Source: Salvia splendens (Eukaryota > Streptophyta > Magnoliopsida > Lamiales > Lamiaceae). Taken from it: a stretch of DNA of 64,000 bases. Of the stretch, positions 19,725 to 31,225 are shown piece after piece. Where the stretch lies: NCBI RefSeq assembly GCF_004379255.2, contig NW_024598549.1, forward strand, positions 1 through 64,000, read 5' to 3'. The position numbers were made by a program, and so were the translations under genes. The stretch's first letter is position 1, and every line of letters begins with the position of its first letter. The notes beneath the pieces are model-generated. The model worked only from the letters and a program-made list of their open reading frames with translations, had not been told where the DNA came from and ran no database searches.

Positions 19725-22700
19725 ATGTCGACTGAATCCAACACTGCTGCTGCCACCACCACCTCCGCCATTCCCTCCACCATGGCGACCACTGGACCGG
19801 TCAACACTTCATCGATTCCCTCGATGATGCCAACCCCCGGCTTCCCAGCTGCCTCATCCACCGTCCCTTGGGTTTGGGACAACCCCTTCGGGGCGTCCAC
19901 TGGTTCCACCTTTGGTGGTTCGGTTGGTTCCACTTATAGTGGTTCCTTCGGATCCTTTAATGGATCGAGTGTTGGTGCCTTCGGGCTCAATACTGGTGTT
20001 GGATCTTCCGGGATCAACACGAATGTGGGGGGCACTATGCCCAACACGAATGTGGGGCACTATGCCCAACACGAATGTGGGGCACTATGCCCAACACGAA
20101 CATGGGGGCTCTATGCCCAACCAAGTTGTTGGCTCCTTCGGGGGCAACGGAATTGGTTCCTTCAATGGACCAAGTGCGGCACCTATGGCACCAAGAATGA
20201 TGCCACCCGCCGAGAAGCCACCAAAAGTTTGGAGGATCTGACTTCAAGCGGTGGTACCAGAAGATGTTGTTCTACTTGACAACATTGGGCGTCGCCAACT
20301 TCCTCACGGAAAACGAGCCGCCAGCGCCAAGTGATCAAGAGACTAGGCTCGAAGTCATGGCGGACTACGAAGCTTGGAGAAAAGGAGATTATCTTTGTAA
20401 AAATTTCATTCTAAGTGCATTAGATGATAGTTTGTACAATATATACTCCAATGTAACCACATCTAAACAAATGTGGGAAAGCCTAGAAAAGAAATATAGC
20501 ATAGATAATGCTGCAGGGACTGAACAGGTCGTAGCGTCCAAGTTTATGGACTACAAAATGGTCGACTCTCGACCTATCATGGAGCAAGTCCAAGAGCTCC
20601 AAATGATCATCCACTCCTTAGTGGCTGAAGGGATGACCTTGCCCGATAAGTTCTTAAGGTGCACGATCATTGACAAGCTCCCTCCAAGTTGGAAGGACTT
20701 CAAGAGTTATCTCAAGCACAAGCGAAAGCAGATGACCCTTGAAGACTTGATCGTGAAATTGCGCATTGAGGCCGACGTGCGCAAAAGTGATCAAAAGGCT
20801 AAGGCTTCACCCCAAATGAAGCCAAAGCCAACCTGTTGGAGCGGGGCGGTCCCTCCAACAAACGCCCTCGCCCAAACCGTCCAAACGACAAAGGAAGGGA
20901 AAGCAGCCTTCAAAGAAGTTTGAAGGCGACTGCTACAAGTGTGGCAAACCAGGCCACTTTGCTAAAGACTGCCGCAGTAAGAAGAAGAAGTCGGCAGCCC
21001 ACGTCGTTGAGAAGGAGTTCAAAGACTGGGATGAAAACGACCTCATTGCTGTGGTCACCGAAGAGGTTAACCTTGTGGATAACAAGGTGGCTGGTACATC
21101 GACACCGGCGCTACTGCTCATGTCTGCTCAGATAGGAGCAAGTTTGCCTCCTACACTGCTGCTGAAGGAGGAAGATCAACATGGGGAATCAAGCATCGTC
21201 CGAAGTCCCGGCGTTGGCAACGTGATTCTCATGATGACGTCTGGCGTCACAATCACTTTGAAGGATGCGCTGCATGTCCCGGACATCCGCAAGAACCTAG
21301 TGTCAGGATCAATACTAGTTAATAAGGGTTTAAACTTGTATTTGAGTCTGATAGGTTGTCTTGTATAAGTTTGGAAAATCCCCGGAAAAGGTTATGTAAC
21401 CGATGGGCTTTTCAAGCTTAGTGTAGCAACTCGCAGTGTTGCAAAGCCATTGGCTAATAATAATAAGCATCTACTCCTCTTATTTGACCGAGTCTTCAAA
21501 TTTGTGGTATTGTAGATTGGGACATGTAAATTCAAAAGCCATTAAAAGATTAGTAAATTTAGATTTACTAAAGGCTATGAAGTGGATAATCAAGATAAAT
21601 GTGAAATTTGTCTTGAAGCAAAATTACTAAGTTGCCGTTCATTTCGGTTGAACGAACACAAAACCCCTTGAATTAATTCACACGGACGTATGTGAATTAA
21701 AGATGGTGCAAACAAGAGGTGGTAAAAAGTACTTTATCACTTTCATAGATGATTGCACAAGGTATTGCTACATTTATCTTTTAAGAAGTAAAGATGAAGC
21801 AATAGAAGCGTTAAAAATTATAAGAACGAGGTTGAGAATCAACTTGGTTGTAAAATCAAAATGATTCGAAGCGATAGAGGAGGCGAATATGTAGCCCCGT
21901 TTGAGGAGTTATGCAACGCAAGTGGTATAATTCATCAAACAACTGCTCCATATTCACCACAATCTAATGGTGTTGCAGAACGCAAGAATCGAACTCTAAA
22001 AGAGATGATGAATGCACTGCTACTCAGTTCAGGATTACCACATAACATGTGGGGGGAAGCTGTTTTGACAGCAAACTATATCTTGAATAAAATCCCTCTC
22101 AAAGGAAAAGATGTTACTCCTTATGAGTTGTGGAAGGGAAGGAAGCCATCCTACAAATACCTCAAAGTGTGGGGGTGTTTGGCAAAGGTGATGGTTCCTC
22201 CGCCCAAAGAAGTTACAATCGGACCTAAGACGGTTGATTGCATCTTCATTGGATATGCACTTAACAGTAGTGCATATCGATTTGTTGTTCACAAGTCTGA
22301 AATATCGACTATAACAGTGGGGACAACAATTGAGTCAAGGAATGCCGTATTTCTCGAAAATACATTCCTTGCAAAGACAAGGAAAAAGTCTCAACCAATT
22401 CTGAGACAAGAATTTGAAGAAGCCACTAGTTCTAAACAAGTGGAAGAAGAAGCCACTAGTTCTAAATCAGCGGATGAGGAACCTAAATCGCGCAAGCGTT
22501 CAAGGCCCGATCCGAATGATACAGTACTAAACGTGGTAATAGGGTCAGAACGCCAAAAACATTTGGTCCTGACTACATTGCTTTTATGCTAGATGAAGAA
22601 CCGACATCTATAAAAGTAGCTTTCGATGGCCCAGACGGGTTGCATTGGAAAGAAGCTGTTCAAAGCAAAATTGATTCAATTTTGCTAAACCACACGTGGG

Positions 22701-24138
22701 TGTTGGTTGATCTACCTGAAGGTGCAAAACCTCTAGGTTGCAAATGGGTCCTTAAAGGAAATTTAAGGCCGATGGAACAGTTGATAAGTATAAAGCCCGA
22801 CTAGTAGTAAAGGGTTTTAAACAAAAGGAAGGACATGACTTCTTCGATACATACTCACCTGTAACGAGGATTACTTCCATCCGCGTGCTTCTCGCGATTG
22901 CTGCATTGCACAATCTTGAGATTCACCAAATGGATGTAAAGACCGCGTTTCTGAATGGTGAACTCGAAGATGAAATCTATATGGAACAACCTGAAGGTTT
23001 TGTAGTACCTGGACAAGAGAAAAAGGTCTGCAAACTGGTTAAATCCCTCTATGGATTGAACAAGCGCCATTGCAATGGCACTTGAAGTTTGATAATGTGA
23101 TGTTATCAAATGGGTTTAAAATCAACGAGTGCGACAAATGTGTCTACATCAAGAGCACTAATAACGGTCATGTTATAGTGTGTCTCTACGTTGATGATAT
23201 GTTAATCTTGGGTAGCAACACTCAAGTAATTAACGATACAAAGGCCATGTTAAAGAGAAACTTTGACATGAAAGACATGGGTCTAGCCGATGTAATTCTT
23301 GGAATGAAGATTCTAAGAACGAATGATGAAATCATCTTAACACAATCACATTATGTTGAGAAGATATTGAATAAATTCAAAGCCTATGATGGCGCGCCGG
23401 TTAAGACTCCAATTGAACTCGACGTTCACTTGAGCAAGAACAAAGGCGAGCCCGTTGCTCAAGAAGAGTATGCACGGGTCATCGGGTGCATTATGTACTT
23501 GACTAATTGCACTCAACCTGACATCGCTTGTGCCGTGAACAAGTTGAGTCGTTACACGAGCAATCCAAGCAAAGAGCATTGGAGAGCTCTTGTAAGGGTT
23601 TTGAGATATTTAAAACATACTCAAAAATTATGGGCTACGCTTCTCGAGATACCCCCCGGTACTTGAAGGGTACTGTGATGCCAATTGGATATCTGATAAT
23701 AGAGACTCACTTTCGACAAGTGGATACGTCTTTACTATTGGGGGTGGTGCTGTATCGTGGAAATCCACAAAACAGACATGTATAGCCCGATCAACAATGG
23801 AATCGGAGTTCATTGCCTTGGATAAGGCTGGTGAGGAAGCCGAGTGGCTTAAGAACTTCCTTGAAGATATTCCATTTCTGTCTAAACCAGTGCCACCAGT
23901 GCTAATCCACTGCGATAGCCAAGCGGCTATTGGAAGGGCAAATAATGGTTTCTATAACGGTAAGTCTCGACACATACGTCGACGACATAACACCGTGAGA
24001 CATTTGATCACAACTGGCGTGATTACAATTGACTATGTGAAGTCAATAGATAATCTAGCGGATCCGCTAACCAAAGGGTTAAACCGTGATCAAATGAATA
24101 AGTTGCTAGAGGGAATGGGTTTGAAATCCACAAACTAA
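19725..24138 (+). pseudogene. Copia gag-pol polyprotein, copy 1, multiply frameshifted
   Basis: ATG at 19725 ([13 protein letters not shown]) is the same start as in copy 2. Gag runs in pieces to 20950. A 25-bp unit repeated three times (about 20035-20105) shifts the frame. The zinc knuckle near 20934, protease, integrase ([11 protein letters not shown] near 21870), RT (YVDDMLIL near 23190) and RNase H ([10 protein letters not shown] near 23966) can each be read, but in different frames. There is no single stop-free stretch longer than about 240 codons. At the position where copy 2 has a stop (56370), this copy keeps the Trp codon. Confidence 0.88.
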
Positions 24139-24699
24139 AGAACTATCACAGTGGTAACCCAACCATGATGACTGGAGATCCCAAGAACTTGGTTCAAAGG
24201 GACAACTAAGCTATGAGAGTTCATGGAAAACACTCAAACTATATCTATTCCCTAAGAGCAATAGAGTGTTGGAGAACTTGCCTTGTGGTAAAGGCTAAGT
24301 CTATGACTTTTAATGATTCTTAAGGATCTCAAAGAGATGGAGTTCTCAAAGAGACCAAGTATGGCAAGGTACTTGACCAAGAATCACCTATATAAGTGCG
24401 AAGTGTGGTCGCTTCATAAAAATACTTATGAATCCAAAGTGGTGTCCAAGACCGCAATGGACACAAAACGTGAGAACGGATGAGGTCGAGGTGTTTAAGT
24501 GTTAACACCATTGTCTCGGTGCACGCCGTGGGGGATTAGTTCAAAGCATCGCGCTACTAAGCCGCCTGTGTATCCGATGGTGTCGACTATGGAGGGTTCA
24601 AAGTCAACAACTACCTATCCTTATGCTTATATACCTCTCGAGGGTTGAGCTTGTGTCTGCATGCATATGCATTTGGCTATTTCCACTCATGTGGAGGAT

Positions 24700-25103
24700 T
24701 GTAAAAATCATGGATTAAATATGCCCGGTCAATAGTTTTGACCAAAGAATAAATGTGACGAGACATTTAATTTTGTGAAATTAAATGATATAGCGTCGTT
24801 CTACATTTACGTAGATAAATGTAGTATATTCACTTTCTCTAATCCGATTTCCGGTGAGTGAGAAATAGTGGATTAAAGTTGGGCATAATTAGCTTTTAAT
24901 TAAAGCTTTAAGTGTGAGCTTAGGGAATAATTAACTAAGTGTTAATTATCCCACATTGGAGAAGTAACACATCTTTTAATGTGTTTAAATAAAGTGACTT
25001 TATGTTACTTAATAATTATAGTGGATTAAGATGGGTGAAAAAAGCTCACACGCGCGCACACGCGCGCGCCGCCGCCGCCGCCCGCCCCGCCCGAGCCCGT
25101 GCG

Positions 25104-25137
<34 letters not shown>

Positions 25138-25841
25138 GGCGTGGGCGCGGGCGCGTGCCTCGGGCTCAAGCCCGAGCTCGATCTCGATCTTGGACTTGGA
25201 CTTGGACTTGGATCTTGGCAATTGGTCTTTGGGCTTGGGGCTTGGCCCAAACTATTCTTTTTGGACCACCGCCGAGTCAGCAATCCAAGTGGCTTGACAC
25301 GTCGTCAAGCGAGGCACAGTCACGGGTGCCACGTGAGAAATTCACACGCTCCACACACGGATGGCACACTCCTGCCACACGCCTGTAACCGACGTCGGTT
25401 ACGAATTGGCCATGATGAGCCTTCAATGGCTGGTTGACCCTGCATGGTGGCTTGGCCTATAAATAGGCTAGCCATACCACTGCATTAGGACACAACACAT
25501 ACAAGCATTCTCTGCATAAGCTCTCTCCCTCTCTCTGCATTGTCTTTCTGTCGAAGCTCTGCTCTCTCCTCCATCCAGTTCGCCGGAGCTCTACTGATTG
25601 CGGTGCTGCATCAATAGAGACGTAGTCGTTTTACCTTTGGGGACGACACGCCAAACCGAAGAGCACTACCGGGGCGTATCTCGTCTTGCGGGAAGAGGCC
25701 TCCTCGACTCGGCTAAACTTAGTTCACGGTTCTTTGTTTCGAATTCTTACGTTGTAATTTCATTTAGTTCAGTTTCTCCTTTTCTTTCTTTTGGGTTATA
25801 TTACGCCCGGTTTTGTTATCTTGTAATCAGTAGAACCAACA
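24700..25841 (+). repeat. 3' LTR of copia copy 1
   Basis: It is preceded by the purine-rich tract CATGTGGAGGAT (24688-24699). It includes the 18-bp palindrome GTAACCGACGTCGGTTAC near 25385 and a TATA box near 25460. The GC-rich tract around 25070-25200 is longer than in the 5' LTR. Confidence 0.9.
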
Positions 25842-26356
25842 AACTCCTCAATCAATTGATTTTGCAATTTGCGCGAAGATTAGAGGCTATGGTTTAGATT
25901 AAGAATTGTCGAGTTTATTTGTTTTTGTTTTTATGTCTATTTTGAGACAGTGGGTTAAGGTCTTCAATTTTGAAATTGTACTTGTTAATAAAATTATTTA
26001 ATTATGGTCAGTAATTAATAATTATTTAATATTATAACTTAATTATGATTATAACTATCTGCTCCAAATGTAATTTGTGAATGAATTGGATGGTTGTTAG
26101 TAGGATTCAACTCTGCTGGAAGTTATAATTGAATTGAATTATGTGATACAAAAAATATCAAATGGACATACCTACACTCTATTATAATATCATTTGTAAT
26201 GCAAAAGAAGAAATATCATATACAGATACGTACTATAAATATCATTTCCGATGCCCAAATCATATGTGCAAATACCAAATTTAGTACATTGTCTTGAATA
26301 TTGCATTATTGTAATATCATTATTGATACCCTGCATTACATTATACGTATAGAGAT
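25842..26356. other. AT-rich spacer
   Basis: No protein-like frame or known repeat end is visible between the copia LTR and the inverted-repeat arm at 26357. Confidence 0.5.
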
Positions 26357-26689
26357 TTGTTCTGCTGAGCGATTAGTGTGAGCGCCTCTCTCCACGTTAT
26401 CTCTCCTTTTGTTTTCTTAATTTTCTGTAAAATCAATTTAACGCATCTCTCCTTCAAAACTATCAAAATCGATTTCGATAGGGATGCAGAAATTCACCGC
26501 TCCTCCCCTAAATCTGCAAAATTCGCTCCTCTTTCCATGCTTTCTTCTTCCCCAATCCTTAATTTTATCACAATTAAAAGCTGCGCCACAATCAGAAGAA
26601 GAAATTCACCACAATTTTCTGGTCTGCTTCGATGAAGAGGATGGTTGTTGTGCAAAGGATGGTGTTGACGGTTTTCTTCATCCCTCTTG
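26357..26689. repeat. Left arm of a ~335-bp inverted repeat (partner 33907-34245)
   Basis: The arm begins TTGTTCTGCTGAGCGATTAG; the reverse complement of 33907-34245 begins identically and stays collinear throughout with scattered differences. With the Tat element removed, the arms would enclose about 1.7 kb. Long inverted ends around a gene-like fragment suggest a Mutator-like or fold-back element, but I find no matching target duplication outside the arms. Confidence 0.8.
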
Positions 26690-26799
26690 TTTTCCTTTTG
26701 GTGATAAAAGCCTCGGCCATTTTAATACTCCCCAACTCTGCTCCGAATTGAAATTACCACACCTCCATTGCTTAAATCTGCGTATCAATGTTTCTTTTA

Positions 26800-26930
26800 C
26801 ACTTCCTTATTAATGTGTTCACTTTGGATGTAATGCGGAAGAACTGTTCGATGATATGTGTAAAAGGAATGATGCATTTGGATTGGATTTGAAGAAACAA
26901 TGTGTTAGAAAAGGTACCATTCATGACAAT
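26800..26930 (+). pseudogene. Gene fragment interrupted by the minus-strand Tat element
   Basis: From 26818 an open frame reads CVHFGCNAEELFDDMCKRND and continues to the target site ACAAT at 26926-26930. Taking the sequence up again after the Tat element at 33127, the same frame runs on for 14 codons (EERVISNKNEKT) to a stop near 33163. Continuity across the insertion supports a former exon. I do not recognise the protein. Confidence 0.4.
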
Positions 26931-27595
26931 TGATGAATCCGCGAATTTTCGACGGTAGTGAATGCAGGAAGATGCAGATCACGACACAGAGATTTTACGT
27001 GGTTCGATTTACTGAGGTAAATCTACGTCACGGGAAGAAATGAGGGCAGAGTTGTATTGCTTGATCTGTTTTCTTACAGCTTACAATACAGACTTGCTAT
27101 TTTGTATTTGATCCTCTAGAAAGCGAGAGAGTCTAACCCTATCTATCTGATCTAGGTTCTATTTATACATTAAACCAAGATCGTGGCATGCAGCCATTTA
27201 CTAGGTAGTGGATGTCGTGGAGATCGTGGCGATCTTGCATGGGTCCACTATCCTGCATGAGTTAATGACTGCTTGACACCACTAAATAGATCGTGGGTGT
27301 AGTGGAGGTGGAAATCCTGCATGAGTCCACTATCTCCTAGTTCGGTCGAATACTGAGACCGAACTGCTGAATTATTGCCGAGCAGCTTTTGCCGATCTGA
27401 GAGTAGAGCTTGATGCCGACCTGAGAGCAGAGTTTGATTGGTTGGCTTTTACCGAGCTGTAGGCTGGGGCCGAACTCTTTGGTCGTGCCGAACTGGACTC
27501 TGATACTCTTTAGTCATGCCGAACTGATACTCTTTCTTGGGCTTTAGGCTGATGGGCTTTACTGCTGTTGGGCTTGTTTAGTCCGTACTCCATCA
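26931..27595 (-). repeat. 3' LTR of the minus-strand Tat element
   Basis: Read on the plus strand it starts TGATGAATCCGCG and ends GTACTCCATCA. It matches 32445-33121 apart from short indels. Confidence 0.92.
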
Positions 27596-27616
27596 CTACC
27601 CCCCCCCGAAAAGCGA
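27596..27616 (-). other. Polypurine tract of the minus-strand Tat element
   Basis: On the plus strand this is CTACCCCCCCCCCGAAAAGCG, one base past a 20-base run when counted fully. Inverted, it equals the G-rich tract before the other Tat 3' LTRs. Confidence 0.75.
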
Positions 27617-27675
27617 AGTGAATCACTTTGGCGAAGCGAGTCACTTCGGCATTCTGGATAAAGGTGCGGGGTAAG

Positions 27676-28275
27676 TTGATGTTTGTCCTCGGTCTTATGA
27701 AGTAAACTTCTTTGACCGGACTTGGTCCTTGGTCTTATGAAGTAAACTTCTTTGACCGGACTTGGTCCTTGGTCTGATGAAATAAACATCTTTGACCGGA
27801 ATCGTCTTTAGTCTGATGAAATAAACATCTTTGACCGGACTCGTCTTTGGTCTGATGAAATAAACATCTTTGACCGGACTCGTCTTTGGTCTGATGAAAT
27901 AAACATCTTTGACCGGACTCGTCTTTAGTCTGATGAAATAAACATCTTTGACCGGACTCGTCTTTGGTCTGATGAAATAAACATCTTTGACCGGACTCGT
28001 CTTTGGTCTGATGAAATGAACATCTTTGACCGGACTCGTCTTTGGTCTGATGAAATAAACATCTTTGACCGGACTCGTCTTTGGTCTGATGAAATAAACA
28101 TCTTTGACCGGACTCGTCTTTGGTCTGATGAAATGAACATCTTTGACCGGACTCGTCTTTGGTCTGATGAAATAAACATCTTTGACCGGACTCGTCTTTG
28201 GTCTGATGAAATAAACATCGTTGACCGGACTCGTCTTTGGTCTGATGAAATAAACATCTTTGACCGGACTCGTCT
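27676..28275 (-). repeat. Tandem array 2 in the minus-strand Tat element (39-bp units, about fifteen)
   Basis: Units contain GTCTGATGAAATAAACATCT and TTGACCGGACTCGTCTTTG. This is twice the unit number of the copy at 13270-13558. Inner units are almost identical, while units at the left edge carry the GAAGTAAACTTC variant seen at the distal edge of the other array. Confidence 0.92.
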
Positions 28276-28439
28276 TGTGTCCTAATTTGGCGAGTTTTAT
28301 CGCTCGGATCGGACTTTCCGTTGTCCTAATTTGGGGATCGGACTTTCCCTTGTCCTAATTCGGCGAGTTTTATCGCGTGGATCGGACTTTCCCTTGTCCT
28401 AATTCAGGCAAGTTTTATCGCGAGAATCGGACTTTCGTT

Positions 28440-28800
28440 GCAGTTCGTTTCAGACGAAGTGCTTGATTCTTAAGCTGAATTGCGGTCTTGTATCCTCTTT
28501 AGAAGCTTGGACTTCACAATCGTTGGCTTATTGCAGCTCGTTTCAGACGAACTGCTTGTTTAAGCTGAATTGTGGTCTTGTATCTTCTGTAGAAGCTTTG
28601 ACTCACAATCGTTGGCTTGTTGCAGCTCGTTTCAGACGAACTGCTTGTTTAAGCTGAATTGTGGTCTTGTATCTTCTGTAGAAGCTTTGACTCACAATCG
28701 TTGGCTTGTTGCAGCTCGTTTCAGACGAACTGCTTGTTTAAGCTGAATTGTGGTCTTGTATCTTCTGTAGAAGCTATGACTTCACAATCGTTGGCTTGTA
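28440..28800 (-). repeat. Tandem array 1 in the minus-strand Tat element (~89-bp units, about four)
   Basis: Units contain GCAGCTCGTTTCAGACGAAC, GCTTGTTTAAGCTGAATTG and TCACAATCGTTGGCTTG. Two neighbouring units are identical, a sign of recent amplification. It is homologous to 12795-13065. Confidence 0.88.
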
Positions 28801-28989
28801 TATGTTCTAAGAAGGGGATCAGCCTTCGAAGAACAAGATACCTCAGTAACATTTGTAAGAGACGACACGCACATAGACAGACAAAACGCATATAGACAAA
28901 TAAAAAGCACAGAGACAAACAAAAACCAAGCAAACCAAATAAAGCACATTGACCGAACAGGACTCAAGACTGACTGACCGGACTGTCTC

Positions 28990-30885
28990 TTACAAATGGA
29001 ACTTTTTGAGGTTGGAAATGTGCCATGTTCGGGGTACCTGTTCTCCTGACATGTGAGCCAATTTGTAAGACCCTTTGCTGAGGACTTCTGACACCCGATA
29101 CGGACCTTCCCATGTGGGTTCGAGCTTGCCCAGCTTTTCTGCTCGGCTTACTTCGTTGTTTCTCAAAACGAGATCTCCCACTTGAAATTGCAGCTTCTTC
29201 ACCCTTTGGTTGTAATACCGGGCTACTTGCTCCTTGTACTTGGCTGCTTTTATGCATGCCAATTCTCTTCTTTCTTCGGCAAGATCTAGCTCGGCTCTCA
29301 GTCCGTCGTCATTCATTTCGCTGAGAAATTTAGAGTTCGGGGACTGGGTACGCCGATCTCCACCGGAATTACGGCTTCAGTGCCCGTACACCAGACTGTA
29401 CGGAGTTTCACCGTTGGAGGTTGTGGGTGTAGTTCGGTAGGACCATAGGACTTGAGGGAGATTTTCTACCCATTGTCCTTTGGCTTGTTCTAACCGAGCT
29501 TTTAACCCTTTCACCAGGATACGATTTGTTACCTCCGTTTGTCCGTTTGCTTGTGGATGAGAGACCGAAGTGAACCGCTGTTGAATATTCAGCTCTTGGC
29601 ACCAATTCTTGAACGTCTTGTCGGTGAACTGAGTCCCGTATCCGAGATGAGGATGTGGGGTATGCCAAATCGGCACACTATGTTCTTCCAGACGAAATCC
29701 AATGCCTTCGAGCTCGTTATCGTAGCTAATGGTTCAGCTTCCACCCACTTCGTAAAGTAGTCCACGGCAACGATTAGGAATTTCATTTGCCGAGGAACTT
29801 GAGGGAAGTGGTCCCACTATGTCTATGCCCCATTGCATGAAAGGCCAAGGGCTCTGCATAGTGGATAGATCGGTCTGCGGCATCCTTGGGATATTTGCAT
29901 GGATTTGGCACTTCGGGCAGGTCTTGACGAGCTGCACTGCTTCTTGTACCAAGGTTGGCCAATAATATCCCCATCTTAGAACTTTTTTAGCTAAAGCTCT
30001 AGCTCCGATGTGGCTGCCGCACGATCCTTCATGAACTTCTCTGAGGATGTAGTCCGTCTCTTCTGGTCCTACGCACCGCAATAACGGCTGGAGGTAAGAC
30101 TTTCTAAAGAGGACTCCTTCATGAAGTTCGTACCGAAGTGCTCGGCACGTGATCTTCCGAGCTTCTCTCTTATCCTCGGGCAATTGTCCTTGATCCAGAT
30201 ACTGCAAGATTGGCGTCATCCAGTTCGGCGAGCTGGATACTGAACGTACCTCGGCTTCATCAATGCTTCGATGCATTAATTCTTCCGCCTTTGAGCTCGG
30301 ATCTGAGGCCAACTTACTTAAGGTATCTGCTCGGCTATTTTCCGCTCTGGGAATGCGGATTATCCGAAAATAGGAGAAACTTCGGCTGATGCTTTGCGCT
30401 TTGTCCAATACTTCTTCATTCTCTCGTCACGAGCTTCACTTGTACCCAACATGTGATTTACTATGACTTGTGAATCACAATGGACTTTGAGAGATTTGAC
30501 GAGCAGACTTTGCGCTAACTGGAGTCCGGCAAGGAGGGCTTCGTATTCGGCTTCGTTATTAGTGGTTGGGAATGAGAACCGAAGTGAATAGGTTACCTCG
30601 TGTCCATCGGGAGCGATAAGCAGAATACCAGCTCCACTTCCCGTTTTATTCGAAGCTCCATCTACGGATCCGCTCCAGCAGTCCGGCGGCTTTTCTTCGG
30701 ATTCCAAGGGCTGTGCTAGTTCGGCATTGGCAGAATTTTTCTGTTCGGCAATGACAGGGATTGCTTGATCGAACTTGGCCTCTGCAAGAAAATCTGCCAA
30801 GGCTTGTCCCTTGATGGCTTTTCGAGGTAGGTACTCGATTGAGTGTTCTCCCAGCTCTATGGCCCATTTGGCGATTTAGTCTTCC
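28990..30885 (-). pseudogene. Second RNase H and integrase of the minus-strand Tat element, broken
   Basis: RNase H motifs (DGASN, TNNEAEYEALLAGL, CDSQVIVN) are readable from 30800 to 30360, the integrase HHCC finger near 30000, and the core (GIDIVGPLP; ANGQTEVTNR) between 29850 and 29500. The C-terminal module ends at 28990. Frame changes occur near 30390, 29800, 29640 and 29380, the last with loss of a short conserved stretch. At 30885 the sequence is joined abruptly to the gag linker. Confidence 0.85.
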
Positions 30886-31225
30886 CGGCAGGGAGAGCGT
30901 CAATAGTTAGGATTACTCCATCATATTGCGGCTCGTTATCGTCTTCGGGATCCTGTTGCCTTTTCGGATCCTGAGGAGCGCAGTTCGCACCTCCCTGCTT
31001 TTTGTTCCTTTTCGGCTGCTTGCTTTGGTATTTTTTTAACGTCCCTGCTTTCACAAGGGCATCAATACCTGCAGCCAAATGTTGGCACTCCTCGGTATCG
31101 TGACCGTAGTCCTTGATGGAAGGAGCAATATGGATCCTGAGGTCGGCGCGCGGCCGATTTCGTCATCCGCCTTGGCTTTTCGAACATATCGGAATGTAGT
31201 TCGAAAATTTCCGCTCTTGACTTGT
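30857..31225 (-). pseudogene. Gag C-terminal part of the minus-strand Tat element
   Basis: The metal-binding segment (YCSFHQ) and the Lys/Gln-rich linker (AAGIDALVKAGTLKKYQSKQ) are present. They are in a different frame from the main gag. The frame runs across the deletion junction into out-of-frame RNase H sequence and stops at 30857. Confidence 0.75.

Larger units (their letters stand above)
18561..25841 (+). mobile_element. Ty1/copia element, copy 1 (decayed)
   Basis: LTRs lie at 18561-19637 and 24700-25841, both beginning TGTAAAAATCATGG and ending with an AACAAACA or AACCAACA form. The inside is collinear with the better copy at 52766-62259 but broken by many indels. The bases before the 5' LTR (GAGGA) and after the 3' LTR (AACTC) do not match, so no target duplication is seen. 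This suggests recombination between copies or later deletion at an end. Confidence 0.92.

Noticed and set aside
20035..20105. Possible frameshift signal formed by three 25-bp units in copia gag
   Set aside because: Copy 2 lacks the repeats and has one continuous frame, so this is a local expansion that destroyed the frame rather than programmed recoding.
25009..25437. Overlapping frames rich in RS, DP, HEHE or SKSK dipeptides in the copia LTR, also near 53082 and 59252
   Set aside because: Artefacts of GC-rich hexanucleotide repeats, open in nearly all frames.
27760..28260. CTGATGA followed by GAAA-like bases in each unit, recalling a hammerhead ribozyme core
   Set aside because: The two core motifs overlap (CTGATGAAA) with no room for stem II, and no flanking stems I and III can be drawn.
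27676..28275. Regular array resembling a CRISPR locus
   Set aside because: Units are contiguous and near-identical with no unique spacers, and the array lies inside a plant retrotransposon.
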